Assembly (NCBI GenBank): GCA_947167725.1
Contig: CAMVJF010000007.1
Coordinates: 1-21,349, forward strand
Source of the DNA: an uncultured Clostridia bacterium
Lineage (GTDB): Bacteria; Bacillota; Clostridia; Oscillospirales; Oscillospiraceae
Direction of reading: 5' to 3'
Length of the DNA: 21,349 bases
Shown: positions 1 through 7,138 of the stretch, one piece after another
How positions within the stretch are numbered: the first letter of the stretch is position 1
Layout of the letters: each line of letters opens with the position of its first letter
Translations under genes and position numbers: made by a program
Notes under the pieces: generated by a model
Database searches by the model: none
What the model saw: only the letters and a program-made list of their open reading frames with translations
What the model was told of the DNA's origin: nothing

Positions 1-23
1 CGATGCAGAAGCTGATGCGATAA
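1..23 (+). CDS. possible 3' end of an upstream gene (partial)
   Basis: One frame reads MQKLMR and then a TAA at 21-23, 12 bases before the copA start, which would suit the tail of an upstream gene in the same operon. A copper-responsive repressor such as CsoR often precedes copA in Clostridia, but six residues cannot identify it, and another frame is also open here. Treat this as a hint only. Confidence 0.25.
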
Positions 24-35
24 AGAGGTCGGGAG

Positions 36-2549
36 ATGGAACAATACAATGTGACAGGCATGAGCTGCGCGGCCTGCAGCGCGCGCGTGGAGAAAGCCGT
101 CTCCGGCGTCGAGGGCGTGCGCTCCTGCTCGGTCAGTCTGCTGACAAATTCCATGGGCGTAGAGGGCAGCGCGTCGCCGGAAGCCATCATTGCGGCCGTG
201 GAGGCCGCCGGCTACGGCGCCTCGCGCAAGGGCACGGAAAAGCACTCCGCTTCCGCCGATGAGGACGCGCTGCGCGACCGCGAGACGCCTGCGCTGAAGA
301 AGCGCCTGCTCAGTTCCCTCGTCTTTCTGCTCGTGCTGATGTATATCTCGATGGGCCATACGATGTGGGGCTTTCCCCTTCCGGCCTTCTTTGAGGGGAA
401 TCATCTGGCGATCGGTATCGCAGAGCTTCTGCTCGCCGCGATCGTGATGGTCATCAATCAGAAGTTTTTTATCAGCGGCTTTCGCGGCCTTGCAAAAGGC
501 GCGCCGAATATGGACACGCTCGTCGCGCTCGGCTCCGGCGTCTCCTTCCTCTACAGTTGCTGGACGCTTTTTGCCATGACCGCGGCGCTGCAGGCGGGCG
601 ACCAGACGCGCGTGCATGCGCTCATGCACGATCTCTATTTTGAGTCCGCCGCGATGATCCTGACCCTGATCACCATCGGTAAGATGCTCGAGGCGCGCTC
701 CAAAGGCAGGACCACCGACGCGCTCAAATCGCTCATGCGCCTCGCGCCGCAGACCGCCTGCGTCGAGCGCGGCGGGACGGAATCTGTCGTCCCGATCGAG
801 GAACTCGCTCTTGGCGACGTTTTCCTCGTTCGTCCCGGAGAGAGCATCCCCGTCGACGGCGTCATCCTGGACGGGCAAAGCTCTGTCAATGAATCTGCGC
901 TGACAGGAGAGAGCATCCCCGTGGACAAGACCGCGGGCGATCGCGTCTCCGCCGCGACGGTCAATCAGTCGGGCTTCCTCCGCTGCCGCGCGACACGCGT
1001 CGGTGAAGACACGACGCTCTCCCAGATCATAAAAATGGTCAGCGACGCCGCCGCCACCAAGGCCCCGATCGCAAAGCTGGCGGACAAGGTCTCGGGCGTT
1101 TTCGTTCCCGCGGTCATTGCGGTCGCGCTCGTGACGCTCGTGGTCTGGCTGCTGCTGGGGCGGGAGTTTTCTTTCGCGCTCTCGCGCGCGATCTCCGTGC
1201 TCGTCATCAGTTGTCCCTGCGCGCTGGGACTTGCCACGCCCGTCGCGATCATGGTCGGAAACGGTCTCGGTGCAAAAAACGGCATTCTGTTCAAAACCGC
1301 AGTCTCTCTCGAGGAAGCGGGAAAGACACAGATCGTCGTGCTCGACAAGACCGGGACCGTCACGAACGGCGAGCCGGTCGTCACCGAGCTTCTCCCCATG
1401 GAAGGCATAAGCGAGGAGGAATTGCTTCTCTCCGCCTGTTCCCTCGAACAAAAGAGCGAGCATCCTCTGGCAAAGGCTGTCACAGCCGAAGCCCGACGGC
1501 GCGGCCTCGTTCCCTTCGAGGTGGAGAGCTTCTCTGCTCTGCCGGGCAACGGTCTGCAGGCGCTCGTCGGCGGCGAGGAGCTGATCGGCGGCAGTCTGAA
1601 ATACCTCTCCTCCCTGTTTTCGCTCTCCCCCGCCGTGAGCGCAGACGCTGCCGCCCTCGCAGAAAAAGGCAAAACGCCGCTGCTGTTTGCACGCGGCGGA
1701 AAGCTGCTCGGACTCATCGCCGTTGCCGACGCGGTCAAGGATGATGCCATCGAGGCGATCCGGGAGTTGAAGGACATGGGGCTTCATGTTGTTATGTTAA
1801 CCGGCGATCACGAGAAGACCGCCGCCGCCATCGGTGCAGAAGTCGGCGCGGACGAGGTGATTGCGGGCGTACTGCCCGACGGCAAGGAAAGCGTGATCCG
1901 TTTGCTGCAGCAGCGCGGCAAAGTCGCCATGGTCGGCGACGGCATCAACGACGCCCCGGCCCTGACGCGCGCGGACATTGGCATCGCCATCGGCGCCGGC
2001 GCGGACGTCGCGATCGACGCCGCAGACGTGGTGCTGGTCAAGAGCCGAATGCGCGATGTGCCCGCGGCCATCCGTCTGAGCCGCGCAACGCTTACGAACA
2101 TCAAGGAAAACCTTTTCTGGGCCTTTTTCTACAACGTTATCTGCATCCCTCTCGCCGCAGGCGCCTATGCGCGCTTCGGTCTGACACTCAGCCCCATGAT
2201 CGGCGCAGCCGCCATGAGCCTTTCGAGCTTTTGCGTCGTGAGCAACGCGTTGCGGCTGAACTTCTGCCGGCTTTATGATCCAAGCCGGGACAGGAAGATC
2301 AAAAACACGCTCATCGAGCGTATAAAGGAGGAATCCCCCATGACGAAAACGATGAAGATTGAAGGCATGATGTGCCCTCACTGCGAGGCCCGCGTGAAAA
2401 AAGCGCTCGAAGCGATCGAGGAGGTCGCGTCCGCAGAGGTCAGTCACGTCTCCGGTACGGCCGTGGTGACGCTCGCCGCCCCGATTGCGGATGAGAAGCT
2501 CGCCGCAGCCGTCGAAGCGCAGGACTACAAGGTGCTCGGGATCGAATAA
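36..2549 (+). CDS. copA: copper-translocating P1B-type ATPase with N- and C-terminal metal-binding domains
   Basis: This integral membrane pump exports Cu(I) using ATP. It is 837 residues long. An N-terminal heavy-metal-associated domain carries GMSCAAC (Cys11, Cys14). The membrane CPC metal site is at 393-395, the phosphorylated DKTGT at 437-441, an HP-containing nucleotide-binding motif SEHPLAKA follows, and the hinge motif GDGIND is at 634-639. Late membrane segments carry FYN and MSLSS, which are signatures of Cu(I) pumps (P1B-1). A second metal-binding domain with GMMCPHC (Cys780, Cys783) is fused after the last membrane helix. The start at 36 follows AAAGAGG (22-28) at 7-base spacing. 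The C-terminal domain is the odd part: an ideal ribosome site lies inside the gene just before it (see the entry at 2340). Copper rather than silver or zinc is inferred from the motifs. Confidence 0.95.
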   Translation: MEQYNVTGMSCAACSARVEKAVSGVEGVRSCSVSLLTNSMGVEGSASPEAIIAAVEAAGYGASRKGTEKHSASADEDALRDRETPALKKRLLSSLVFLLVLMYISMGHTMWGFPLPAFFEGNHLAIGIAELLLAAIVMVINQKFFISGFRGLAKGAPNMDTLVALGSGVSFLYSCWTLFAMTAALQAGDQTRVHALMHDLYFESAAMILTLITIGKMLEARSKGRTTDALKSLMRLAPQTACVERGGTESVVPIEELALGDVFLVRPGESIPVDGVILDGQSSVNESALTGESIPVDKTAGDRVSAATVNQSGFLRCRATRVGEDTTLSQIIKMVSDAAATKAPIAKLADKVSGVFVPAVIAVALVTLVVWLLLGREFSFALSRAISVLVISCPCALGLATPVAIMVGNGLGAKNGILFKTAVSLEEAGKTQIVVLDKTGTVTNGEPVVTELLPMEGISEEELLLSACSLEQKSEHPLAKAVTAEARRRGLVPFEVESFSALPGNGLQALVGGEELIGGSLKYLSSLFSLSPAVSADAAALAEKGKTPLLFARGGKLLGLIAVADAVKDDAIEAIRELKDMGLHVVMLTGDHEKTAAAIGAEVGADEVIAGVLPDGKESVIRLLQQRGKVAMVGDGINDAPALTRADIGIAIGAGADVAIDAADVVLVKSRMRDVPAAIRLSRATLTNIKENLFWAFFYNVICIPLAAGAYARFGLTLSPMIGAAAMSLSSFCVVSNALRLNFCRLYDPSRDRKIKNTLIERIKEESPMTKTMKIEGMMCPHCEARVKKALEAIEEVASAEVSHVSGTAVVTLAAPIADEKLAAAVEAQDYKVLGIE
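2324..2331 (+). promoter_or_regulatory. internal ribosome binding site within copA
   Basis: AAAGGAGG lies 8 bases before an in-frame ATG at 2340. It is stronger than the site used by copA itself (AAAGAGG). It sits in the linker between the last membrane helix and the C-terminal metal-binding domain, where protein sequence is least constrained. Confidence 0.6.
2340..2549 (+). CDS. nested CopZ-like copper chaperone (in-frame internal start of copA)
   Basis: An in-frame ATG at copA codon 769, behind AAAGGAGG at 8-base spacing, would give a 69-residue protein that is exactly one heavy-metal-associated domain: GMMCPHC near the N-terminus (Cys12, Cys15) and the usual beta-alpha-beta length. Stand-alone CopZ proteins are about 68-70 residues, so the nested product has the full size of a soluble chaperone that hands Cu(I) to CopA. 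One explanation is that copA and copZ were separate adjacent genes whose frames fused. Both products may be made. Whether the internal start is used cannot be seen from sequence alone. Confidence 0.45.
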   Translation: MTKTMKIEGMMCPHCEARVKKALEAIEEVASAEVSHVSGTAVVTLAAPIADEKLAAAVEAQDYKVLGIE

Positions 2550-2570
2550 GCTCGCTTGACTGCGGAAACG

Positions 2571-2603
2571 AAAAGGGATCTGCCCGACCGGCAGATCCCT
2601 TTT
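2571..2603. terminator. bidirectional intrinsic terminator between copA and tcdA
   Basis: Perfect 14-bp inverted repeat AAAAGGGATCTGCC / GGCAGATCCCTTTT with a 5-base loop CGACC. A-run and T-run flanks on both sides suit termination of both convergent genes. Confidence 0.85.
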
Positions 2604-2634
2604 CCTGTCCTGTTCTGCTTAATTGAATACTTGA

Positions 2635-3354
2635 TCACAATCCACCGGACGCGATCGTGCGGATCACCTCTCCGGCCATCATCAGTCCCGCAACAGAAGG
2701 GACGAAGGCGATGCTGCCCGGCGCTGGGCGGCCGAGATTGCCCTTGGTCTCCCCGCTCTCTTCCTCCACATGCGGCGCCTCGGTTGAGGCAAGCACCTTC
2801 AGATGCTCGATACCGCGGCGGCGCAGCTCCTTGCGCATGACGCGCGCAAGCGGACAGCCGGAGGTTTCGGCCAGATCGGCGATCCGCAGCTGCGCGGGGT
2901 CGATTCGGTTTCCGGTCCCCATACAAGAAATGATCGGCGTTCCCGCCGTCCCGGCACGAACGACGAGCTCGATCTTCGCCGTCACGGTGTCGATCGCGTC
3001 GATTACATAGTCATAGTCGGAAAAGCAGAAACTCTCTGCATTTTCAGGGGAAAAGAATTCCTGACGGCAGTGGATCTGCGCCTTGGGATTGATCTCCGCA
3101 GCACGGCGGGCGGCAGCTTCGGTCTTTGGCATGCCGATCGTGGAATGAAGCGCCAGGATTTGCCGGTTGAGATTGCTCGTTGATAGTATGTCGCTGTCGA
3201 TCAAATCGAGCGCGCCTACGCCGCTGCGCAGCAGAGCCTCGAGGGCATAGCCGCCCACGCCGCCGAGCCCGAAGAGGGCAATGCGCGCGTTCGCGAGCCT
3301 CTCCATGGCCTTGCCGCCGAGAAGCATCTGTGTTCTGGTAAAGGCGTCCGACAT
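2635..3354 (-). CDS. tcdA: tRNA threonylcarbamoyladenosine dehydratase (ThiF/E1-like)
   Basis: TcdA uses ATP to cyclise the t6A base of tRNA position 37 to ct6A. The 239-residue product has the Rossmann ATP-binding loop GLGGVGG at 29-35, the NLNRQ motif at 61-65, the DAIDTVTAK segment at 119-127, and a family-typical C-terminus (GSIAFVPSVAGLMMAGEVI). It lacks the Cys-rich zinc site of MoeB/ThiF sulfur-carrier activators, which favours TcdA. The start at 3354 (MSDAFTRTQ) matches the family. An upstream in-frame ATG at 3417 would add 21 residues but overlaps the promoter at 3389-3417. The ribosome site AAAGGGG is modest. The gene is monocistronic, diverges from bioY and converges on copA. Confidence 0.9.
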   Translation of the reverse strand: MSDAFTRTQMLLGGKAMERLANARIALFGLGGVGGYALEALLRSGVGALDLIDSDILSTSNLNRQILALHSTIGMPKTEAAARRAAEINPKAQIHCRQEFFSPENAESFCFSDYDYVIDAIDTVTAKIELVVRAGTAGTPIISCMGTGNRIDPAQLRIADLAETSGCPLARVMRKELRRRGIEHLKVLASTEAPHVEEESGETKGNLGRPAPGSIAFVPSVAGLMMAGEVIRTIASGGL

Positions 3355-3388
3355 TTTCTTTTTCCCCTTTGTTATTATCCGCGCTCCT

Positions 3389-3417
3389 ATCATAAAAAGC
3401 CCCGTGCGCTTTGTCAA
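3389..3417 (-). promoter_or_regulatory. tcdA promoter (sigma-A type)
   Basis: On the minus strand, TTGACA (3412-3417), a 17-base spacer and TATGAT (3389-3394). This is a near-perfect vegetative promoter. Its -35 box is 5 bases from the -35 box of the divergent bioY promoter. Confidence 0.8.
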
Positions 3418-3422
3418 GGGAA

Positions 3423-3451
3423 TTGAAAAGCCCGTGGAAATGATTTATAAT
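3423..3451 (+). promoter_or_regulatory. bioY promoter (sigma-A type)
   Basis: TTGAAA (3423-3428), a 17-base spacer and a perfect TATAAT (3446-3451), about 50 bases before the bioY start. No clear BirA-type operator was seen, so biotin control is not supported by the sequence. Confidence 0.8.
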
Positions 3452-3502
3452 CAGTTTTGTCATCTCTCGCTTGAAGCATTCTGCCCGGAGAAAGGAGCCG
3501 CA

Positions 3503-4027
3503 ATGAACGTCAAAAAGATTCGAGACCTCATCTTTGTCGCGCTGATGGCCGTGCTTATTGCGCTCTGCTCCTGGCTGAGCGTGCCTGCCGCCGTCCCCTT
3601 TACCATGCAGACCTTCGCCGTTTTCTGCGCGCTCCTGCTGCTCGGCGGCAAGCGCGGCACCCTGGCCGTGCTGCTTTATCTGCTGCTCGGCGCCGCCGGG
3701 CTCCCCGTCTTTTCGGGATTCGGCGCCGGCCTCGGCGTTCTGTTCGGTCCGACGGGAGGGTATCTGCTGGGCTTTTTGCTCTGTGCTCTGCTCTATTGGC
3801 TCGGCGAAGGCAAAATCCGCGACGTCGTTCTGCTCATCGCGGGCAATCTTTTCTGCTATCTTTTCGGGACGCTGTGGTTCGTCTCTGTCTACTCCTCCGG
3901 AGAAAAAGCCATCGGCTTCGGTGCGGCACTGATGCTGTGCGTCGTGCCTTATCTCGTGCCGGACGCGATCAAGCTCCTGCTGGCCTTTATCCTGACCCGC
4001 CGGGTCAAAAAAGCGATGACGCTCTGA
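3503..4027 (+). CDS. bioY: biotin ECF transporter S component
   Basis: BioY is the membrane substrate-binding subunit for biotin uptake and works with the shared EcfA/EcfA'/EcfT energy module. The 174-residue product has about six hydrophobic helices and the family's conserved patches: VPFTMQTFAVFCALLLLGG near 31-49, then GAAGLPVFSGFGAG and LFGPTGGYLLGF. The start at 3503 follows AAAGGAG (3491-3497) at 5-base spacing; the longer open frame upstream has no ribosome site and crosses both promoters. No ATPase or EcfT gene lies nearby, so it probably uses an energy module encoded elsewhere. No biotin synthesis gene is adjacent either, which suggests a scavenging role. Confidence 0.9.
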   Translation: MNVKKIRDLIFVALMAVLIALCSWLSVPAAVPFTMQTFAVFCALLLLGGKRGTLAVLLYLLLGAAGLPVFSGFGAGLGVLFGPTGGYLLGFLLCALLYWLGEGKIRDVVLLIAGNLFCYLFGTLWFVSVYSSGEKAIGFGAALMLCVVPYLVPDAIKLLLAFILTRRVKKAMTL

Positions 4028-4105
4028 AACAGGATCGGACAGAAGTCATTTGCGGCGCATTTCACAAAAAGCGCATATGGACATCTTCTCATCTCAACGC
4101 CAGAC

Positions 4106-4142
4106 GAAATCGGCGCAACCGCACAGCGGTTGCGCCGATTTC
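4106..4142. terminator. terminator between bioY and the XRE-TPR gene
   Basis: A 16-bp perfect stem, GAAATCGGCGCAACCG / CGGTTGCGCCGATTTC, with loop CACAG, followed by ATTTGTCTTC. It lies between convergent genes, 78 bases past the bioY stop and 57 bases past the end of the minus-strand gene, so it may serve both. Confidence 0.75.
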
Positions 4143-4198
4143 ATTTGTCTTCTCCATGACGGGGCTGCGAAGTCAGAGGCCTGGTTTTCTGCGCGGAA

Positions 4199-5239
4199 TC
4201 AGCTCCGTATTTTTGCGATCACTCGGTCTTTTTCCTTTTTTGCTTCCTCAAGCGCCGTTTCTTCGGTAAAGCCCCACTCGTTTTCCAGCAAGTCGATGAT
4301 CCGGTCATAGGTTTCTGCTGCTTTGGGGTAATTCCCTTTAATCTCATAAATATCTGCGATCGCCATCAGCTCGTCCTGAAACCTCGGTCTCCTCGGCGAC
4401 AGTTCAAAAGAGCGCTCATAAAGGGCGATCGCCCTGTCGTAGTCGCACTTGCCGGCGCAGTATTGAGCGGCTTCAAAAAGGTAGACAGAATCGTCCGGGT
4501 ATTGCTCTCCCAGCTTCTCCATGATCCGATCCGCCCCGGCTTCGTCGAAACGCGACAGCGCGATCTGCGCCCGGTATACGCCGACGTGGATGGGATTGAC
4601 GCCCGGAAGCGCCGCATAGGTCTGCAGAAACCTCTCGGCCTCCTTTGTCCGGCGGTCCGCCAGGAGATTGTCAATCAGATAGGCGTAAGCCAGTTTCGCG
4701 TGAGGATTCTTTTCCACGAGCTCGCGATAGAAGTCAATGGCTTTTCTGTGGTTGGCGATGTTCCAGTCCCAGGCCGCGTGTCCCTCGGCCATCTGCAGCA
4801 TCCACTGGCAGCCCTTCTCCTCCGGCGCCCTCCGCACGGCCTCCTTCGCATAGCGGCAGACTCTTTCAGCTGCGGCATTCATCCTGTGCCAGTAAAGACC
4901 GGCGATCAGCTCCGTCGCGCGCTTCCGGTATTCTTCGTTCGCCATCTGTCCTCTCAGGAAGTCCTCATACTCCCGGAACACATCCTGCGGCAGTTCGTTT
5001 TCGATCTCCATTCTGTTTTCGATCCGATTGAGTCTCTGCTCTGTGGTCAGATCGAATAGATCGTCGATGCTGACGCCGAAGATCTCAGCCAAAAGAGGAA
5101 GCGTCGTGATGTCGGGCATTGCCACCGAGTTTTCCCATTTGGAGACCGATTGGGCGCCGATCCCCAGTTTTTCCGCCAGCTGTTCCTGCGTCAGTCCCGC
5201 CTTGAAACGAAGCTGTCTGATTCTCTTTCCCAATTCCAT
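4199..5239 (-). CDS. XRE-family HTH regulator with C-terminal TPR repeats
   Basis: Residues 1-60 form a Cro/cI-type helix-turn-helix (LTQEQLAEKLGIGAQSVSKW, then the turn to FGVSIDDLF). After a charged linker, about residues 110-335 are helical repeats with TPR character (for example FDEAGADRIMEKLGEQYPDD, DYDRAIALYERSFELSP, NYPKAAETYDRIIDLLE). A cytoplasmic DNA-binding regulator whose TPR part binds a peptide or protein is likely. The layout resembles RRNPP quorum-sensing regulators, but no small peptide gene was found next to it and that assignment is not shown. The start at 5239 has AAGGAGG at 7-base spacing; the ATG at 5245 is too close to that site. 346 residues. It stands alone, so its targets are unknown. 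Confidence 0.8.
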   Translation of the reverse strand: MELGKRIRQLRFKAGLTQEQLAEKLGIGAQSVSKWENSVAMPDITTLPLLAEIFGVSIDDLFDLTTEQRLNRIENRMEIENELPQDVFREYEDFLRGQMANEEYRKRATELIAGLYWHRMNAAAERVCRYAKEAVRRAPEEKGCQWMLQMAEGHAAWDWNIANHRKAIDFYRELVEKNPHAKLAYAYLIDNLLADRRTKEAERFLQTYAALPGVNPIHVGVYRAQIALSRFDEAGADRIMEKLGEQYPDDSVYLFEAAQYCAGKCDYDRAIALYERSFELSPRRPRFQDELMAIADIYEIKGNYPKAAETYDRIIDLLENEWGFTEETALEEAKKEKDRVIAKIRS

Positions 5240-5285
5240 AATCATTCCTCCTTGGAGCCGTGCTTTGTTCCTCGACCGCACTCTC

Positions 5286-5314
5286 ATTATACAAGAGCGG
5301 TCCGTCGGATTCCA
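5286..5314 (-). promoter_or_regulatory. probable promoter of the XRE-TPR gene
   Basis: On the minus strand a perfect TATAAT (5286-5291) with a weak -35 TGGAAT (5309-5314) at 17 bases. The weak -35 would fit a regulated promoter. No obvious operator repeat was noticed. Confidence 0.5.
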
Positions 5315-5350
5315 TGACGCAGATCGCAATTCGTATCGCCTGACGGTTGA

Positions 5351-5392
5351 GAAAAAGAGAGGCGATTCTCATAGGAAGCGCCTCTCTTTTTC
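5351..5392. terminator. terminator of the rpiB operon
   Basis: A 14-bp perfect stem, GAAAAAGAGAGGCG / CGCCTCTCTTTTTC, with a 14-base loop. It has a T-run on either strand and lies just past the stop of the minus-strand gene ending at 5411. Confidence 0.8.
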
Positions 5393-5410
5393 AATTTCAA
5401 TGATTCGGAA

Positions 5411-6559
5411 TCAGTCTTCGTCCACGTCGATCAGGACCCAGGATATCTTGTCGGGATTATCCGGCAGATAGTTCTGCACGACCGGGACAAAGCGAGAGGC
5501 CGCGACCTCTTCGGTGATGCTGCGCGTTACGTCCTGCAGATTGTAGATGTAGGTCCCGCGGTCGGTGGGATAATACACGCGGTCGAAGAGTTTGAAGAAC
5601 AGCGGGGTATTCTGCCCCGTCGCAGCGTCGACTTTTACAAGCGAAAACGGCGTGTAGCTGTAGATCGAGAGCACCTTGCCCCGTTCACGGTCCCGAAGCT
5701 GTTCCGCCACGCTGATTGCAAAGCCGCTGATCCCGCCCTCGGGCGAGGGGCTTGTCGACATTTCGGCATTGTACATGAACTCGACCTCTCTCCCCTCCGG
5801 CGGGACAGGGTGGATCAGATCCGCAAGCACGACCTCGTCAAAGCCGATGTCATACAGCTCGCGTGCGAGCTCTACCACATAGGTGCGCACATTCTGACTG
5901 TATGGGTCGAGCCACATGCCGGTGTTGTCGTAGTAGTTCATGCCGCTGCTCGTCTTGAGTGCGACAAGCGTACTGAATGAAGGATAGCGTTCATCCACAC
6001 AGCAGCTGATCTGCGCGACGAGATAGACGTTTTTCTCCTTGAGCATGTCGACGTAACGCTGAATAGAGCGCGTCGTCTCGTTTTCGATCGACAGACCGTA
6101 GCTCATCGCAGCCGTGGAATGGGAATACCACATCAGATTGCCGCTGCGCGGCTTCATCTCCAGAAGCAGCGCGTTGCCGGTCTGCAGACGGGCGGCGTAC
6201 TCCTCCAGCTTGTCCATCGTGAGGTTCTCATGCGGGACATAGATCGCGCGCATTGGTTTGACGTCTGTGCGAGCGATCGGTGTGATGGAGGAATAGTCCG
6301 GCGAGTCGAAGCTGATCTCGACGCTCGTGTGCTCATAAACAGCTTCCTCTTCCACAGAGCCGACCGCCGTATCCGTGCCGCTGCCGCCGAGGAAGGGCAG
6401 GACTACCTTCACGTCGTCCTTGGTGATGACGGCGTACTTCTGCATGCTGTAAAACAGCACGATCAGCAGCGCGATGATCGCCACGACCACGGCAACGGGC
6501 ACAAAGTAATAGGTCTTTCTCTTTTTGACGCCCTTGTAGAATTCCGCGTTTCTTGCCAT
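5411..6559 (-). CDS. membrane-anchored putative glycoside hydrolase (DUF4015-like)
   Basis: 382 residues: a basic N-terminus, one membrane helix (about 18-38), a short acidic linker, then a domain of about 270 residues starting near MRAIYVPHEN. Its features resemble the DUF4015 'putative glycoside hydrolase' TIM-barrel family: an early strand ending in acidic or basic residues (ALLLEMKPRSG), a long YLVAQIS strand, WLDPYSQNVRTYVVELARE, and GFDEVVLADLIHP carrying acidic residues at a strand end. An N-in signal anchor would put the barrel outside the membrane. Substrate is unknown. The gene starts 8 bases after the rpiB stop, and its ribosome site (GAGGAG) is the last codons of rpiB, so the two are co-transcribed and probably translationally coupled. 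The family call rests on memory of the pattern and is moderate. Confidence 0.6.
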   Translation of the reverse strand: MARNAEFYKGVKKRKTYYFVPVAVVVAIIALLIVLFYSMQKYAVITKDDVKVVLPFLGGSGTDTAVGSVEEEAVYEHTSVEISFDSPDYSSITPIARTDVKPMRAIYVPHENLTMDKLEEYAARLQTGNALLLEMKPRSGNLMWYSHSTAAMSYGLSIENETTRSIQRYVDMLKEKNVYLVAQISCCVDERYPSFSTLVALKTSSGMNYYDNTGMWLDPYSQNVRTYVVELARELYDIGFDEVVLADLIHPVPPEGREVEFMYNAEMSTSPSPEGGISGFAISVAEQLRDRERGKVLSIYSYTPFSLVKVDAATGQNTPLFFKLFDRVYYPTDRGTYIYNLQDVTRSITEEVAASRFVPVVQNYLPDNPDKISWVLIDVDED

Positions 6560-6567
6560 CTGAGAGC

Positions 6568-6996
6568 TTACTCCTCTATCTTGGAGATCCGGCGAACATG
6601 ACGTTCGTCGCCGGAGAAGGGTGTATCAAGGAAGGTGTCGACGATCTTGAGCGCAAGGCCGGGTCCGATCACACGTGCTCCGAGCGCGAGGATGTTTGCA
6701 TCGTTGTGCTCACGGCAGGCTTCGGCGGAGAAACAGTCGCCGCAGAGTGCCGCACGGATCCCGCGAACCTTGTTCGCCGTGATCGAAATACCGATGCCGG
6801 TGCCGCAGATAATGATGCCGCGCTCATACTCGCCGGATGCGACGGCCTTTGCCACCGCTCTGCCGAAATCGGGATAATCACAGCTCGCCTCCGTATAGGT
6901 GCCGAAATCCCTGTACGAAAGGCCTCTTGCCTCGAGATGTTTGATGATCTCGCTCTTGAGCGCGAATCCGCCGTGGTCGCTTCCGATCGCAATCAT
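6568..6996 (-). CDS. rpiB: ribose-5-phosphate isomerase B
   Basis: A cytoplasmic enzyme interconverting ribose 5-phosphate and ribulose 5-phosphate in the pentose phosphate pathway. The 142-residue product shows SDHGG (Asp7, His8), the catalytic cysteine and phosphate loop ICGTGIGI (Cys64), and a conserved HNDANILALGARV (His98, Asn99). Length is normal for the family. The start at 6996 follows AAGGAGG at 8-base spacing; an in-frame start at 7023 lies upstream of that site and is not supported. It is the first gene of a two-gene operon with a strong promoter. Some LacAB/RpiB family members act on other sugar phosphates, but the lone copy with Cys64 and no neighbouring sugar genes favours RpiB. 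Confidence 0.92.
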   Translation of the reverse strand: MIAIGSDHGGFALKSEIIKHLEARGLSYRDFGTYTEASCDYPDFGRAVAKAVASGEYERGIIICGTGIGISITANKVRGIRAALCGDCFSAEACREHNDANILALGARVIGPGLALKIVDTFLDTPFSGDERHVRRISKIEE

Positions 6997-7034
6997 ACGC
7001 CTATCCTCCTTGAATCGTTGCAACTAACTTTTGT

Positions 7035-7063
7035 ATTTTATCATTATCCCACACAAGTATCAA
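7035..7063 (-). promoter_or_regulatory. rpiB promoter (sigma-A type)
   Basis: On the minus strand TTGATA (7058-7063), a 17-base spacer and TAAAAT (7035-7040), about 39 bases before the rpiB start. Confidence 0.75.
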
Positions 7064-7086
7064 GTATGAGTTCGAAAAACGACAGA

Positions 7087-7108
7087 CACGCGCGGGAAAC
7101 CGCGCGTG
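7087..7108 (-). terminator. terminator of the yabP-CoA-transferase operon
   Basis: A 9-bp perfect GC stem, CACGCGCGG / CCGCGCGTG, with a four-base loop. On the minus strand it is followed within a few bases by CGTTTTTCG. It lies about 30 bases past the CoA-transferase stop. The T-tract is short and displaced, so strength is uncertain. Confidence 0.6.
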
Positions 7109-7138
7109 CCGCCTGTTTTATGTTGGAAAAAACGTTGT

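Noticed and set aside
5247..5253. Signalling-peptide gene for the XRE-TPR protein in its upstream region
   Set aside because: The 5240-5340 stretch holds only a ribosome site and promoter; no short hydrophobic peptide frame with its own ribosome site was found.
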